Source: G963422745 sp963422745
Lineage (GTDB): Bacteria; Actinomycetota; Acidimicrobiia; Acidimicrobiales; Aldehydirespiratoraceae
Direction: 5' to 3'
Assembly (NCBI GenBank): GCA_963422745.1
Contig: OY730477.1
Location: 1,736,001 to 1,800,000, forward strand
Length of the DNA: 64,000 nt
Shown piece after piece: positions 42,044-49,295 of this stretch (positions are counted from its first letter, which is position 1; every line of letters starts with the position of its first letter). A model generated the notes under the pieces. That model was not told where the DNA came from. It did no database searches and saw nothing but the letters and a program-made list of their open reading frames with translations. The position numbers and the translations under genes were made by a program.

Positions 42044-43129
42044 TTACCGACCGCTGGGACGGGGAACGGGGACTCCGTCGATGATCTCGGTGACGATGTC
42101 TGCTGCACGCAAACCCTGCATCCGGCCCTCCCGGGTGACCATCAGCCGATGGGGAATCACATAGGGCGCCAATGCCTTTACGTCGTCGGGCGTGGCATAG
42201 GCCCGGCCCTCGGCAGCGGCATTGGAACGCACCACCCGTTGTAGGGCCAACACGCCGCGAGGAGACAATCCCAACGCCAGCGACGGATGCATGCGAGTGG
42301 CATCGGCAAGATCAAGCATGTATTCCCTTAAGGCCGGGCTGAGATATATCCCTTGGAGCGACTCGGAGAGTGTGTTTACATCCTCCGCGGTGATCACCGG
42401 CTTGAGGCTTGCAACCGGATCAGACCTCAACCGGTGACTCTCAAGGATTTCGATTGCTGCATGACGTCCCGGATAGCCGATAGCGATCCGCATCAGGAAC
42501 CGGTCGAGTTGGGCTTCGGGCAGGGGGTATGTTCCCTCATGTTCGATCGGATTCTGTGTGGCGATCACCATGAACGGAGTTTTGAGTAGATGCGTTACGC
42601 CATCAGAGGTGACCTGACGTTCGCCCATCGCTTCCAGCAAGGCAGACTGGGTCTTTGGTGAGGCTCGATTTATCTCATCGGCGAGAAGAATTTGGGAGAA
42701 GACCGGGCCGGGCCGAAACTCAAAGGCGTCGCTGCTGCGATTCCAGACGCTGATACCGGTCACGTCGGTCGGCAATAGATCTGGTGTGAACTGCACCCGA
42801 CCGAAACGACCGTCTACGCTTCGCGCCAGTGCCTTGGCGAGACTGGTCTTGCCTATGCCGGGCACGTCTTCCACCAGGACATGCCCCTCGCTGATCAGAG
42901 CGAGACAAAGCAGTCGAACTACACCGGTCTTGCCACGAATGACCTTTTCGATATTGGCAACCAGACTGGCGAAGCGATCGGCGAAGCTGGAACTGCTGTC
43001 ACCAACGAGGTTATCCGGGCTGGCACCCCCGAGTCTGTGGGCCTGTGGGTTACTGATTGGTTCCCGTGTCGGACGGGTTGGAGCGTCGGGCTTGAACATC
43101 TTTGTTGTTTGTTGCCCGATGCCGGGCAT
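42044..43129 (-). CDS. MoxR-family AAA+ ATPase
   Basis: 361 residues. Walker A EDVPGIGKTSLAKAL (about residue 87), Walker B ILLADEINRASPKTQSALLEAM, sensor 1 VIATQNPIEHEGTYPLPEAQLDRF. MoxR proteins act as chaperone-like ATPases for adjacent vWA/DUF58 proteins. A strong AGGAGG (43134-43139, minus strand) lies 4 nt before the ATG. First gene of the three-gene operon. Confidence 0.93.
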   Translation of the reverse strand: MPGIGQQTTKMFKPDAPTRPTREPISNPQAHRLGGASPDNLVGDSSSSFADRFASLVANIEKVIRGKTGVVRLLCLALISEGHVLVEDVPGIGKTSLAKALARSVDGRFGRVQFTPDLLPTDVTGISVWNRSSDAFEFRPGPVFSQILLADEINRASPKTQSALLEAMGERQVTSDGVTHLLKTPFMVIATQNPIEHEGTYPLPEAQLDRFLMRIAIGYPGRHAAIEILESHRLRSDPVASLKPVITAEDVNTLSESLQGIYLSPALREYMLDLADATRMHPSLALGLSPRGVLALQRVVRSNAAAEGRAYATPDDVKALAPYVIPHRLMVTREGRMQGLRAADIVTEIIDGVPVPRPSGR

Positions 43130-43236
43130 GACGCCTCCTGCGCGGTGATGGTGTCAACATCGCAGGCTACGGTGCGCGTATCGGGTTCGGTACGGATTTA
43201 GTAGCGACGGGCCCGTGAGCGGGTGGCCTGAGGGAC

Positions 43237-43242
43237 TACTAT
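43237..43242 (+). promoter_or_regulatory. Candidate -10 box of the ROK gene (leaderless)
   Basis: TACTAT ends 7 nt before GTG 43250; no ribosome-binding site is visible. Confidence 0.4.
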
Positions 43243-43249
43243 CGAATCC

Positions 43250-44116
43250 GTGACGACAGTTCTCGCGATAGATATCGGAGGCACCAAGTTTGAGTCAGCG
43301 ATCGTTCACGATGGGGTCGTCGGCCAGCGCAACAGGGTCGATTCCACCGGCGCGGTTGATGCCGAAGACCTCTGGGAGCGACTTGTGTCGATCGTCGGCC
43401 CGCTTGATCGCAGCGGTGTGGAGGTTTGCGGTGTGGGATCCGGTGGACCCATGCGCCGAGGTGGTGAAACGGTCTCGCCTTTGAACATCGTGGCATGGAG
43501 AGAGTTTCCGTTGCGTCAGCGACTCGAGGAACTCACTGGCGTAACAACCTTTGTTGACAACGACGCCAAAGCGTTGGCCTTGGCTGAGGCTTGGCAAGGG
43601 GCCGCGCAGGGGGCGGCGAACTTCATTGCCATGGTGGTCTCCACGGGTGTTGGTGGCGGCATCGTCTTGAATGGACGTCTACTTGACGGTGCCGAAGGAA
43701 ACGCAGGTCACATTGGCCATGTCGTTGTTGAGCCCGATGGTACTTGCCTGCCCCACCATGTGCAGGGCGTGCTTGAAGCCGAGGTGTCGGGCACTGCCAT
43801 TGCTTTTCGCACCGGTCGACCGAGTGCAGAGGCCGGAACGGAGGAGATCCTACGGGCCGGTCGAATGCTGGGGCGAGCGGTCGGATCTGTCGCCAACCTT
43901 TTGGATCTATCGCTGGCTTTGGTGGCGGGCTCCGTGGCTATCGGATTCGGTGCGCCGTTCATTGCCGCCGCCCAAGCCGAGATCGACAGGGTTGCCACCC
44001 TTCAGCACAGCGTAGGCACCCGCATCGCGCCCGCCGCTTTGGGAACCGATGCTTCGATCATCGGCGCAGCCGCAGTCGGGATGCGTGGCCTCGGTCATGA
44101 TGTGGGTGTTCGATGA
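43250..44116 (+). CDS. ROK-family sugar kinase-like protein lacking the zinc motif
   Basis: 288 residues. ATP-binding LAIDIGGTKFESAIV at the N-terminus, catalytic Asp in FVDNDAKALALAEA, VVSTGVGGGIVLNG and EGNAGHIGHVVVEPDG are all present. Where ROK kinases have CxCGxxGCxE, this reads CLPHHVQGVLEAEVSG (Cys166), so the structural zinc Cys cluster is lost. It may be a glucokinase/N-acetylmannosamine kinase relative with altered metal binding. The stop overlaps the next gene by 4 nt. Confidence 0.82.
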   Translation: MTTVLAIDIGGTKFESAIVHDGVVGQRNRVDSTGAVDAEDLWERLVSIVGPLDRSGVEVCGVGSGGPMRRGGETVSPLNIVAWREFPLRQRLEELTGVTTFVDNDAKALALAEAWQGAAQGAANFIAMVVSTGVGGGIVLNGRLLDGAEGNAGHIGHVVVEPDGTCLPHHVQGVLEAEVSGTAIAFRTGRPSAEAGTEEILRAGRMLGRAVGSVANLLDLSLALVAGSVAIGFGAPFIAAAQAEIDRVATLQHSVGTRIAPAALGTDASIIGAAAVGMRGLGHDVGVR

Positions 44117-44382
44117 TTTCGTTGCGGTCCATGCTCCAAGCGGCAGGCGTGGTGGCTGTCAGGCCTCGGTTGTGGACTACGGCGATACGAGAGGCTGTAC
44201 GTTTCGTGCCTGACGCTTGGTGGAGTTGTCGACCGTGGCTCCCTTTGCCGGACCGTGAGTTGGTGCGTTGGCGGACCGTGGCAATGTACGGGTGTCCGGA
44301 TCGTCGCGTCAATGCCGACGATCTGATTCGCTGGCTGTACTGGTGCAGATCTGAGAACCGGCGCCGTTTAACCTCAATGTAG
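44113..44382 (+). CDS. Small conserved-looking basic protein
   Basis: 89 residues, ATG overlapping the ROK stop. Trp/Arg-rich (FVPDAWWSCRPWLPLPDRELVRWRTVAMYG; DDLIRWLYWCRSENRRR). It resembles small uncharacterised proteins seen beside ROK or HNH genes in this group, but I cannot assign a function. Confidence 0.6.
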   Translation: MISLRSMLQAAGVVAVRPRLWTTAIREAVRFVPDAWWSCRPWLPLPDRELVRWRTVAMYGCPDRRVNADDLIRWLYWCRSENRRRLTSM

Positions 44383-44460
44383 CTGCCTCGATGTAGCTGC
44401 CTCGGACGTCAACAACCTTTTGTGACGGCACTACCTTGTAGCGGCGAGCGTCGCTGCAAC

Positions 44461-44466
44461 TAGCGT
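44461..44466 (+). promoter_or_regulatory. Candidate -10 box of the HNH gene (leaderless)
   Basis: TAGCGT ends 6 nt before the ATG at 44473; third occurrence of this hexamer in front of a start codon in the window. Confidence 0.45.
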
Positions 44467-44472
44467 TTCATC

Positions 44473-44991
44473 ATGGCCCGGGTGCTGGTTCTGAACGTGA
44501 CATTCGAACCTTTGGCCGTGGTAAGTGTCCGGCGAGCAGTCTGCTTGTTGTTGACTGGCAAGGTTGCGTTGGTCCAGGGAAGCGGCCGATCAGTTCGATC
44601 CGAACGACTCTGTTTGGATGAGCCGTCGGTGGTTCGGCTCGGCAGGTCCGTTTCGGTGCCATATCGTCGGCATCGACACCCGACTCGGCGAGGGGTATTC
44701 GTCCGAGACCATGATCGCTGCCAGTACTGCAACGCCGTTGCGGACACAGTTGATCACATCGTTCCGCGATGCCGTGGCGGACAACATACCTGGGATAATG
44801 TCGTGGCGGCGTGTCGTTCCTGCAATGCAGCAAAACGCGATCGGCTACTAGCCGATACCCCGTTGCGGCTTGAGCACAGGCCGGGTCCGCCGCCGCCGTC
44901 AACCTGGATCGAGGTGACGGCCGGGTCCATACCGGAGATCTGGGAGCCCTACCTGATGCATTACCGCAGCCGGAAACGTCGCTCTGCATGA
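44473..44991 (+). CDS. HNH endonuclease family protein
   Basis: 172 residues. N-terminus VLVLNVTFEPLAVVSVRRAVCLLLTGKVALV is characteristic of the widespread actinobacterial HNH protein. HNH core: CQYC, DHIVPRCRGG, DNVVAACRSCNAAKRDR, with both zinc CxxC pairs and the catalytic His. Natural substrate unknown. The stop overlaps the next gene (ATGA). Confidence 0.9.
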   Translation: MARVLVLNVTFEPLAVVSVRRAVCLLLTGKVALVQGSGRSVRSERLCLDEPSVVRLGRSVSVPYRRHRHPTRRGVFVRDHDRCQYCNAVADTVDHIVPRCRGGQHTWDNVVAACRSCNAAKRDRLLADTPLRLEHRPGPPPPSTWIEVTAGSIPEIWEPYLMHYRSRKRRSA

Positions 44992-45755
44992 ATAGGGGTT
45001 CTGACCCAGCGAACGGCATGCCCCAGCGCTCGGGGTGTGTGGTCGAGTTCCGTCAAGGCTCCGCGGGTGACCTTCATCGTGTCGGACCTCCAACACGAGA
45101 AGTCATGACGGCTTGGGTGATGCAAGCCAGTCGTCCCGCTGTTGTACTGGGCAGCACTCAGGATCCCGGCCTGCTCGACGAAGTCCGTGCCACGGACTTG
45201 GGGATTGATGTCGTGGTTCGCTCCAGCGGCGGAGGGGCGGTCATGGTGGTGCCGGGAGAATATCTTTGGATCGACCTCTGGGTGCCTAGAGGCGATCCGC
45301 GCCATGATAACGACGTCGTTCGTGCCGCCAGTTGGGTTGGAGACCTTTGGGCCGAGGCAGCCAAACGCGTCCTGGGTCGCTCTGTAGATGTGCACACAGG
45401 AGGCTTACGGCCGGGAGTGCACGGCAACTCAATTTGTTTTGCTGGAACTGGACCCGGTGAGGTGTTCGTTGACGGGCGCAAACTGGTCGGGATCAGCCAA
45501 CGTCGAACACGCGACTGGACACGTGTACAGACCCTGGTGCATCAGCGCTGGGATCCCGCACCTTTGCTCGAGCTTCTTCGCTTCAATCCCACCGATCGCG
45601 AAGAGTTGATGCATGAACTTCGCGAAGCGGTAGCCGTGGCACCCGGTCCAGCACTGTTACGGGAACTGTGTAAGGTACTTTCGCATTCCCCGAGCATTCA
45701 CCAATCAAGGGGATCAGGCTCCCAGTCTGGCGGTGGTGGCCATGTGCACCGGTAG
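44988..45755 (+). CDS. Lipoate-protein-ligase-like protein (BPL/LplA/LipB fold)
   Basis: 255 residues. The fold signature RSSGGGAVMVVPGEYLWIDLWV and the catalytic-Lys block DGRKLVGISQRRTRDW are present (about residues 78-97 and 161-178). Probably a lipoyl/octanoyl transfer or related acyl-ligase; the usual His after GGGAV is replaced. The last 58 bp overlap the 3' end of the opposite-strand lipoprotein gene; the C-terminal 20 residues are low-complexity Gly/Ser and may be dispensable. Confidence 0.75.
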   Translation: MNRGSDPANGMPQRSGCVVEFRQGSAGDLHRVGPPTREVMTAWVMQASRPAVVLGSTQDPGLLDEVRATDLGIDVVVRSSGGGAVMVVPGEYLWIDLWVPRGDPRHDNDVVRAASWVGDLWAEAAKRVLGRSVDVHTGGLRPGVHGNSICFAGTGPGEVFVDGRKLVGISQRRTRDWTRVQTLVHQRWDPAPLLELLRFNPTDREELMHELREAVAVAPGPALLRELCKVLSHSPSIHQSRGSGSQSGGGGHVHR

Positions 45756-46876
45756 GTGCTGCTGTCATAGGAAACGTTGTTGTGTAGCTCCTCTAGACTG
45801 ACACTCAGCCCCAGACGGTCATAGCACTCCAACAGTGCTGCGACCGCCTCATCGGGAGCTCCTGCCGCGATGTAGCTATTGAGAATTTCAATGCTGTGTT
45901 TCTTGCACCAACCCTTCCACTGGGTCTTCGACACGATCGCGTACCCAATGTCACTGGCTTGGCTTACTGATGAATTTGTGTGCTTTTTGCGATACCGGAA
46001 CCCGCTTGAGGCTCGGCCGTTTTCATCAAGGGCCCCGAGTGGAGACCCATCCGGGTAGGTGACGGGTACATCGGGATTTTCGACCAATTCCTCTAGGCCG
46101 TACTTTTCCACGATTCCGTCACATTCTGCATCAAGATCCCAACCCGGAACCTGGATTGCGAAATCGGAATATGGATCGTCACGATGCGCCTGCATCCCTT
46201 CCGCCGACCAAATATTCCGGGGGTAAGCCTCACCCGCAGAAGGTGCGATGGTAGTCACAACCGGTGTCATGGCTGTGGGTGCTGTGGTCGTGGAGAGTGT
46301 GGCAGTTGTAGTTGGTGAGGCGGTTGTGGGTGCTGTGGTCGTGGAGAGTGTGGCAGTTGTAGTTGGTGAGGCGGTTGTGGGTGCTGTGGTCGTGGGGAGT
46401 GTGGCAGTTGTAGTTGGTGGCGAGACCGTTGTATTGGGTACTGACGTAGTCGTGGCGATCACCACCGGATCCCGCAGCGCTGGTGGGTCAACAGGGTTCA
46501 GGTCGGTGGATGTGGTGGTTGGTTTGGGGAGTGGGGGTGGCGTGTTGGTAGTTGGGGCTGGTGCGCGGGTGGGCGATGTGTTTGGGGTTGTGGGAGTGAC
46601 GGGGTTCAGGTCGGTGGATGTGGTGGTTGGTTTGGGGAGTGGGGGTGGCGTGTTGGTAGTTGGGGCTGGTGCGCGGTCAGGGAACGTGTTTGGGTTTGTG
46701 AGGGTGACCCGGTTCAGGTCGGTGGATGCAGTGACCGGGCTCGGCGATGCAGTGTCGGGATCAGCACCGGCAGGGTTCGCAGCGCCGGACGGCGGGGCAG
46801 TGGCGGTTGTGTTGTTGCACGCTGCTGAGATGACAACAATGGCCGTCAGCGCCATGAGCATGGTCTTGGTAGGCAT
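45698..46876 (-). CDS. Lipoprotein with Thr/Pro-rich repeat stalk
   Basis: 392 residues. Signal peptide with lipobox ISAAC (Cys20); residues about 45-205 are Thr/Pro/Ser repeats: a 36-residue unit (APAPTTNTPPPLPKPTTTST...) twice, and a 17-residue unit (TTTAPTTASPTTTATLS) about three times. The C-terminal 180 residues form a folded domain with four Cys (ECDG, WCKKHS, LECYDRLG, YRCTW) and no family I recognise. A surface protein displayed on a stalk, likely O-glycosylated, is the simplest reading. Unusually, it converges on and overlaps the lipoate-ligase-like gene. Confidence 0.75.
   Translation of the reverse strand: MPTKTMLMALTAIVVISAACNNTTATAPPSGAANPAGADPDTASPSPVTASTDLNRVTLTNPNTFPDRAPAPTTNTPPPLPKPTTTSTDLNPVTPTTPNTSPTRAPAPTTNTPPPLPKPTTTSTDLNPVDPPALRDPVVIATTTSVPNTTVSPPTTTATLPTTTAPTTASPTTTATLSTTTAPTTASPTTTATLSTTTAPTAMTPVVTTIAPSAGEAYPRNIWSAEGMQAHRDDPYSDFAIQVPGWDLDAECDGIVEKYGLEELVENPDVPVTYPDGSPLGALDENGRASSGFRYRKKHTNSSVSQASDIGYAIVSKTQWKGWCKKHSIEILNSYIAAGAPDEAVAALLECYDRLGLSVSLEELHNNVSYDSSTYRCTWPPPPDWEPDPLDW
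46275..46430. repeat. 51-bp in-frame repeat in the lipoprotein gene
   Basis: GTGGGTGCTGTGGTCGTGG begins at 46275 and 46326 and again at 46377, a 51-bp period (17 codons). Confidence 0.93.
46495..46730. repeat. 108-bp in-frame repeat in the lipoprotein gene
   Basis: GGTTCAGGTCGGTGGATG begins at 46495, 46603 and 46711 (108-bp period, 36 codons); the third copy is partial. Confidence 0.93.
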
Positions 46877-47227
46877 CGTGGAGACTGTTCATGGTTCGGG
46901 GGTTCCTGGCATTGAGATGCGCGTTGGCGGCGGTTCGCTGAAACCACCGAACAGGGCGGCGAAGTTGGTCTCTCGGGAATAAGGGGGCATGACGCGGACG
47001 CCGGATGGTCGTGTCGAGTTCTGCTCGCATGGTCCCGGTGAGCCTTGCTTCGGATCCGTCGCGTTTGGTTGTAACCCCCCGGAGTTGTTGCGGTCAATCC
47101 AATAATCAGCTCCGGTAGTACTTGGCCCGGGTGGTGCATTCCACTGCCCCTCGGAGAGCCGTTGCCCCGGATTTGTGAGCGAAACGCGGGACCCGGCGGA
47201 GTTTTTGTGCTGGCCATCGGGAACGAA
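46877..47227. other. Region between lipoprotein gene and mraZ without a confident gene
   Basis: A minus-strand open frame (46889-47290) could encode up to 133 residues (GSRVSLTNPGQRLSEGQWN and similar) but has no clear start signal or family; I do not call it. It may hold the 5' region of the lipoprotein transcript. Confidence 0.4.
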
Positions 47228-47262
47228 GTGGCATAATGTGGTGCGCAGTGGTGTAATAGGGA
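47228..47262 (+). promoter_or_regulatory. MraZ operator: four pentamers on a 10-bp period
   Basis: GTGGC, GTGGT, GTGGT and AGGGA start at 47228, 47238, 47248 and 47258, each separated by 5 nt. MraZ is known to bind direct repeats of a TGGGN/GTGGN-like pentamer with 5-nt spacers upstream of its own gene. The CATAAT at 47231-47237 or TGTAAT at 47252-47257 inside the box may be the -10 element, so binding would block the dcw promoter. Confidence 0.75.
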
Positions 47263-47359
47263 GCGATTTGGAGAGAAGTGTTCTCGTCAACTAGCTTCGA
47301 CCCGTTCGCACGACTCCGCCACGCCGAAACGACTCGCCGATCACATCACGAGAGGAGGA

Positions 47360-47848
47360 ATGATGGCCCGCTTCCTGGGAACCTTTGAGCACACGCTTGA
47401 CGATAAGGGTCGCCTTATTCTCCCGGCGGCGTTTCGTTCCAAGCTCGCAGAGGGTGCCGTGATCTCTCCGTTGGATCGTTGCCTCGCGATCCTGCCTGGA
47501 GAGGAATTCGACCGCATGGCGGACCGCTTGGAGGTGCAGGTCGCCGCCGGTGAGGTGAATGTCAACGCGCTGCGGCACTTCGCGAGCCAGGCCGACGAGG
47601 TTGTACCCGACTCACAGGGCCGGGTTCGCATCTCGGCGGGCCTACGTGAACTGGCAGGACTGGATCGAAGTGTGATCGTTACGGGAGCCCTGCGGCGGAT
47701 TGAGGTATGGAATCCCGAAACCTGGAATGGAATCAAGCCTGACGGTGCCGAGGGGCTCACTGCCGCCATAGAACGAGGTCACGGACTGGGTGCCTCGCTG
47801 ACGCAGCTTTCAAGGCCTCCAGACCCCTCGCTGATCGGGCGACCATGA
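47360..47848 (+). CDS. mraZ: Transcriptional regulator MraZ
   Basis: Ring-forming DNA-binding repressor of the division/cell-wall cluster. 162 residues with two AbrB-like SpoVT repeats: FLGTFEHTLDDKGRLILPAAFR and, in the second half, DSQGRVRISAGLRELAGL. A purine-rich GAGAGGAGGA lies just before the tandem ATGs at 47360 and 47363. About 100 nt of leader separate it from the operator. Stop overlaps rsmH by 4 nt. Confidence 0.95.
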   Translation: MMARFLGTFEHTLDDKGRLILPAAFRSKLAEGAVISPLDRCLAILPGEEFDRMADRLEVQVAAGEVNVNALRHFASQADEVVPDSQGRVRISAGLRELAGLDRSVIVTGALRRIEVWNPETWNGIKPDGAEGLTAAIERGHGLGASLTQLSRPPDPSLIGRP

Positions 47849-48876
47849 CCTTATCGGACGACGACAGGGCGAATAGTACGTCAGCCCAACCAGCAACATG
47901 TCCGAGCTTGACCGCGCCAGACGACCACGTGGACTGCGAGGGCTTCGATCACGAGTCTGTGATGGTTGACGAGGTCGTCGAGGTTCTCGCGGGTGTTCCC
48001 GATGGCCTGGTATTCGACGCCACGGTAGGTGGCGGAGGACACGCCGCAGCGTTGCTGGCAGCCAATGACCGGCTTCATGTGTTGGGTCTGGATCGTGACA
48101 GTGCGGCAATCCGAGCAGCCGGTGCCCGACTCGCCGCGCATTGCGGCCGCTTCACTCTTCACCACGGCCGTTTCGACGAGGTCGCCACCGTGCTCGGCAA
48201 CCTCGGACACACATCAATATCCGCTGCGCTGTTTGACTTGGGGGTCAGTTCCCCACAACTTGATCGTGGATATCGAGGTTTCAGCTACCGCCATGAAGGT
48301 CCGCTCGACATGCGAATGGACCGGTCCCAGGCCATGGATGCCGCCGCCATTGTTAACACCACCGACGAGCGAACCCTCGCAGGGATTCTTCGAGGCAACG
48401 CCGATGAACGTCATGCTGTCCGAATAGCCAGGGCCATTGTCCGTGCCCGCCCGATTGTTGGCACCGGGCATCTCGGCGAGGTTGTTCGCGCTGCGGTGCC
48501 GACCGCGATTCGTAAACGGCGTGGACATCCCGCACGCCGGACGTTTCAGGCTCTACGAATTGAGGTCAACCAGGAACTCGAAATCCTTGAGGCTGTCATC
48601 CAAACGGTGCTGAGCCTGCTATGTGCAGGGGGACGCTGCGTTGTGTTGAGTTACCACTCCGGTGAGGACCGGATCGTGAAGCAGGTACTGCGCGAGGCCA
48701 CTGGCACGGCGAATCGTCCTCGGCCCGACCTTCCACCGGTCACCGACTCGATCCCGGGTTTTCGCTACGTGTGGCGCGGAGTTCGCACACCTGAAGACAC
48801 CGAGATAACCCGCAACCCGAGGTCAAAATCGGCTCGAATGCGGGCAGTCGAAAAGCTATCGAGAACCGCCCCATGA
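47845..48876 (+). CDS. rsmH: 16S rRNA (cytosine-1402-N4)-methyltransferase RsmH
   Basis: Methylates N4 of C1402 in the ribosomal P site using SAM. 343 residues; HESVMVDEVVEVLAG, FDATVGGGGHAAALL (SAM motif), ALFDLGVSSPQLD, GFSYRHEGPLDMRMD and YHSGEDRIVKQ are all family blocks. The N-terminal 35 residues are a poorly conserved extension. 4-nt overlaps on both sides. Confidence 0.96.
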   Translation: MTLSDDDRANSTSAQPATCPSLTAPDDHVDCEGFDHESVMVDEVVEVLAGVPDGLVFDATVGGGGHAAALLAANDRLHVLGLDRDSAAIRAAGARLAAHCGRFTLHHGRFDEVATVLGNLGHTSISAALFDLGVSSPQLDRGYRGFSYRHEGPLDMRMDRSQAMDAAAIVNTTDERTLAGILRGNADERHAVRIARAIVRARPIVGTGHLGEVVRAAVPTAIRKRRGHPARRTFQALRIEVNQELEILEAVIQTVLSLLCAGGRCVVLSYHSGEDRIVKQVLREATGTANRPRPDLPPVTDSIPGFRYVWRGVRTPEDTEITRNPRSKSARMRAVEKLSRTAP

Positions 48877-49295
48877 GCCGGGCCAACTCAGCCGCCGCCG
48901 TTGCGGTACCGAAACCCGCCGATTGGCCCCAACTAAGGGTTGTAGGACACGAAGGGCAATCCACCGGTCCCAGGTTTCGCACCGTCGCCCTTTTCGGGTC
49001 GTTGTTCATAATCATCGTGTTCGTGACCTTGTTGGTAGTAGCGGTGCTGCATGCCCTTCATGTACAAACACAGGTAGAGATCGACTCTGTGCGCGCCACT
49101 AACGCCGAACTCGAATCGCGACTCACCCGACGGCTCGCCGAGCGTGCCGAATTGGATGCTCCTGTAGGTGTCTTGGATGCCGCCGCGGGTGGGGGTCTTG
49201 TAGAGGCCTCGGATCTGGTGATGTTGTCTGTGGTGCCCGAGGGTTTGTTGGCACCACCGGCGGGTGGTGATCCGTTCTCCGGGTCCTCTCCATGA
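48873..49295 (+). CDS. ftsL: FtsL-like divisome protein
   Basis: 140 residues, bitopic: basic cytoplasmic N-terminus, one helix (about 38-62), then a short coiled coil (HVQTQVEIDSVRATNAELESRLTRRLAERAELDAP). Assignment rests on position between rsmH and ftsI and this topology; sequence conservation of FtsL is low. Partner of FtsB/FtsQ in activating FtsW-FtsI. Confidence 0.8.
   Translation: MSRANSAAAVAVPKPADWPQLRVVGHEGQSTGPRFRTVALFGSLFIIIVFVTLLVVAVLHALHVQTQVEIDSVRATNAELESRLTRRLAERAELDAPVGVLDAAAGGGLVEASDLVMLSVVPEGLLAPPAGGDPFSGSSP

Noticed and set aside
46248..46982. Plus-strand Val/Gly-rich frame of 244 codons
   Set aside because: It is the antisense reading of the Thr/Pro repeats of the lipoprotein gene; no ribosome site or family.
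46889..47290. Minus-strand frame of 133 codons upstream of the lipoprotein
   Set aside because: No start signal or family resemblance and it overlaps the MraZ operator; left uncalled, though a short gene cannot be excluded.
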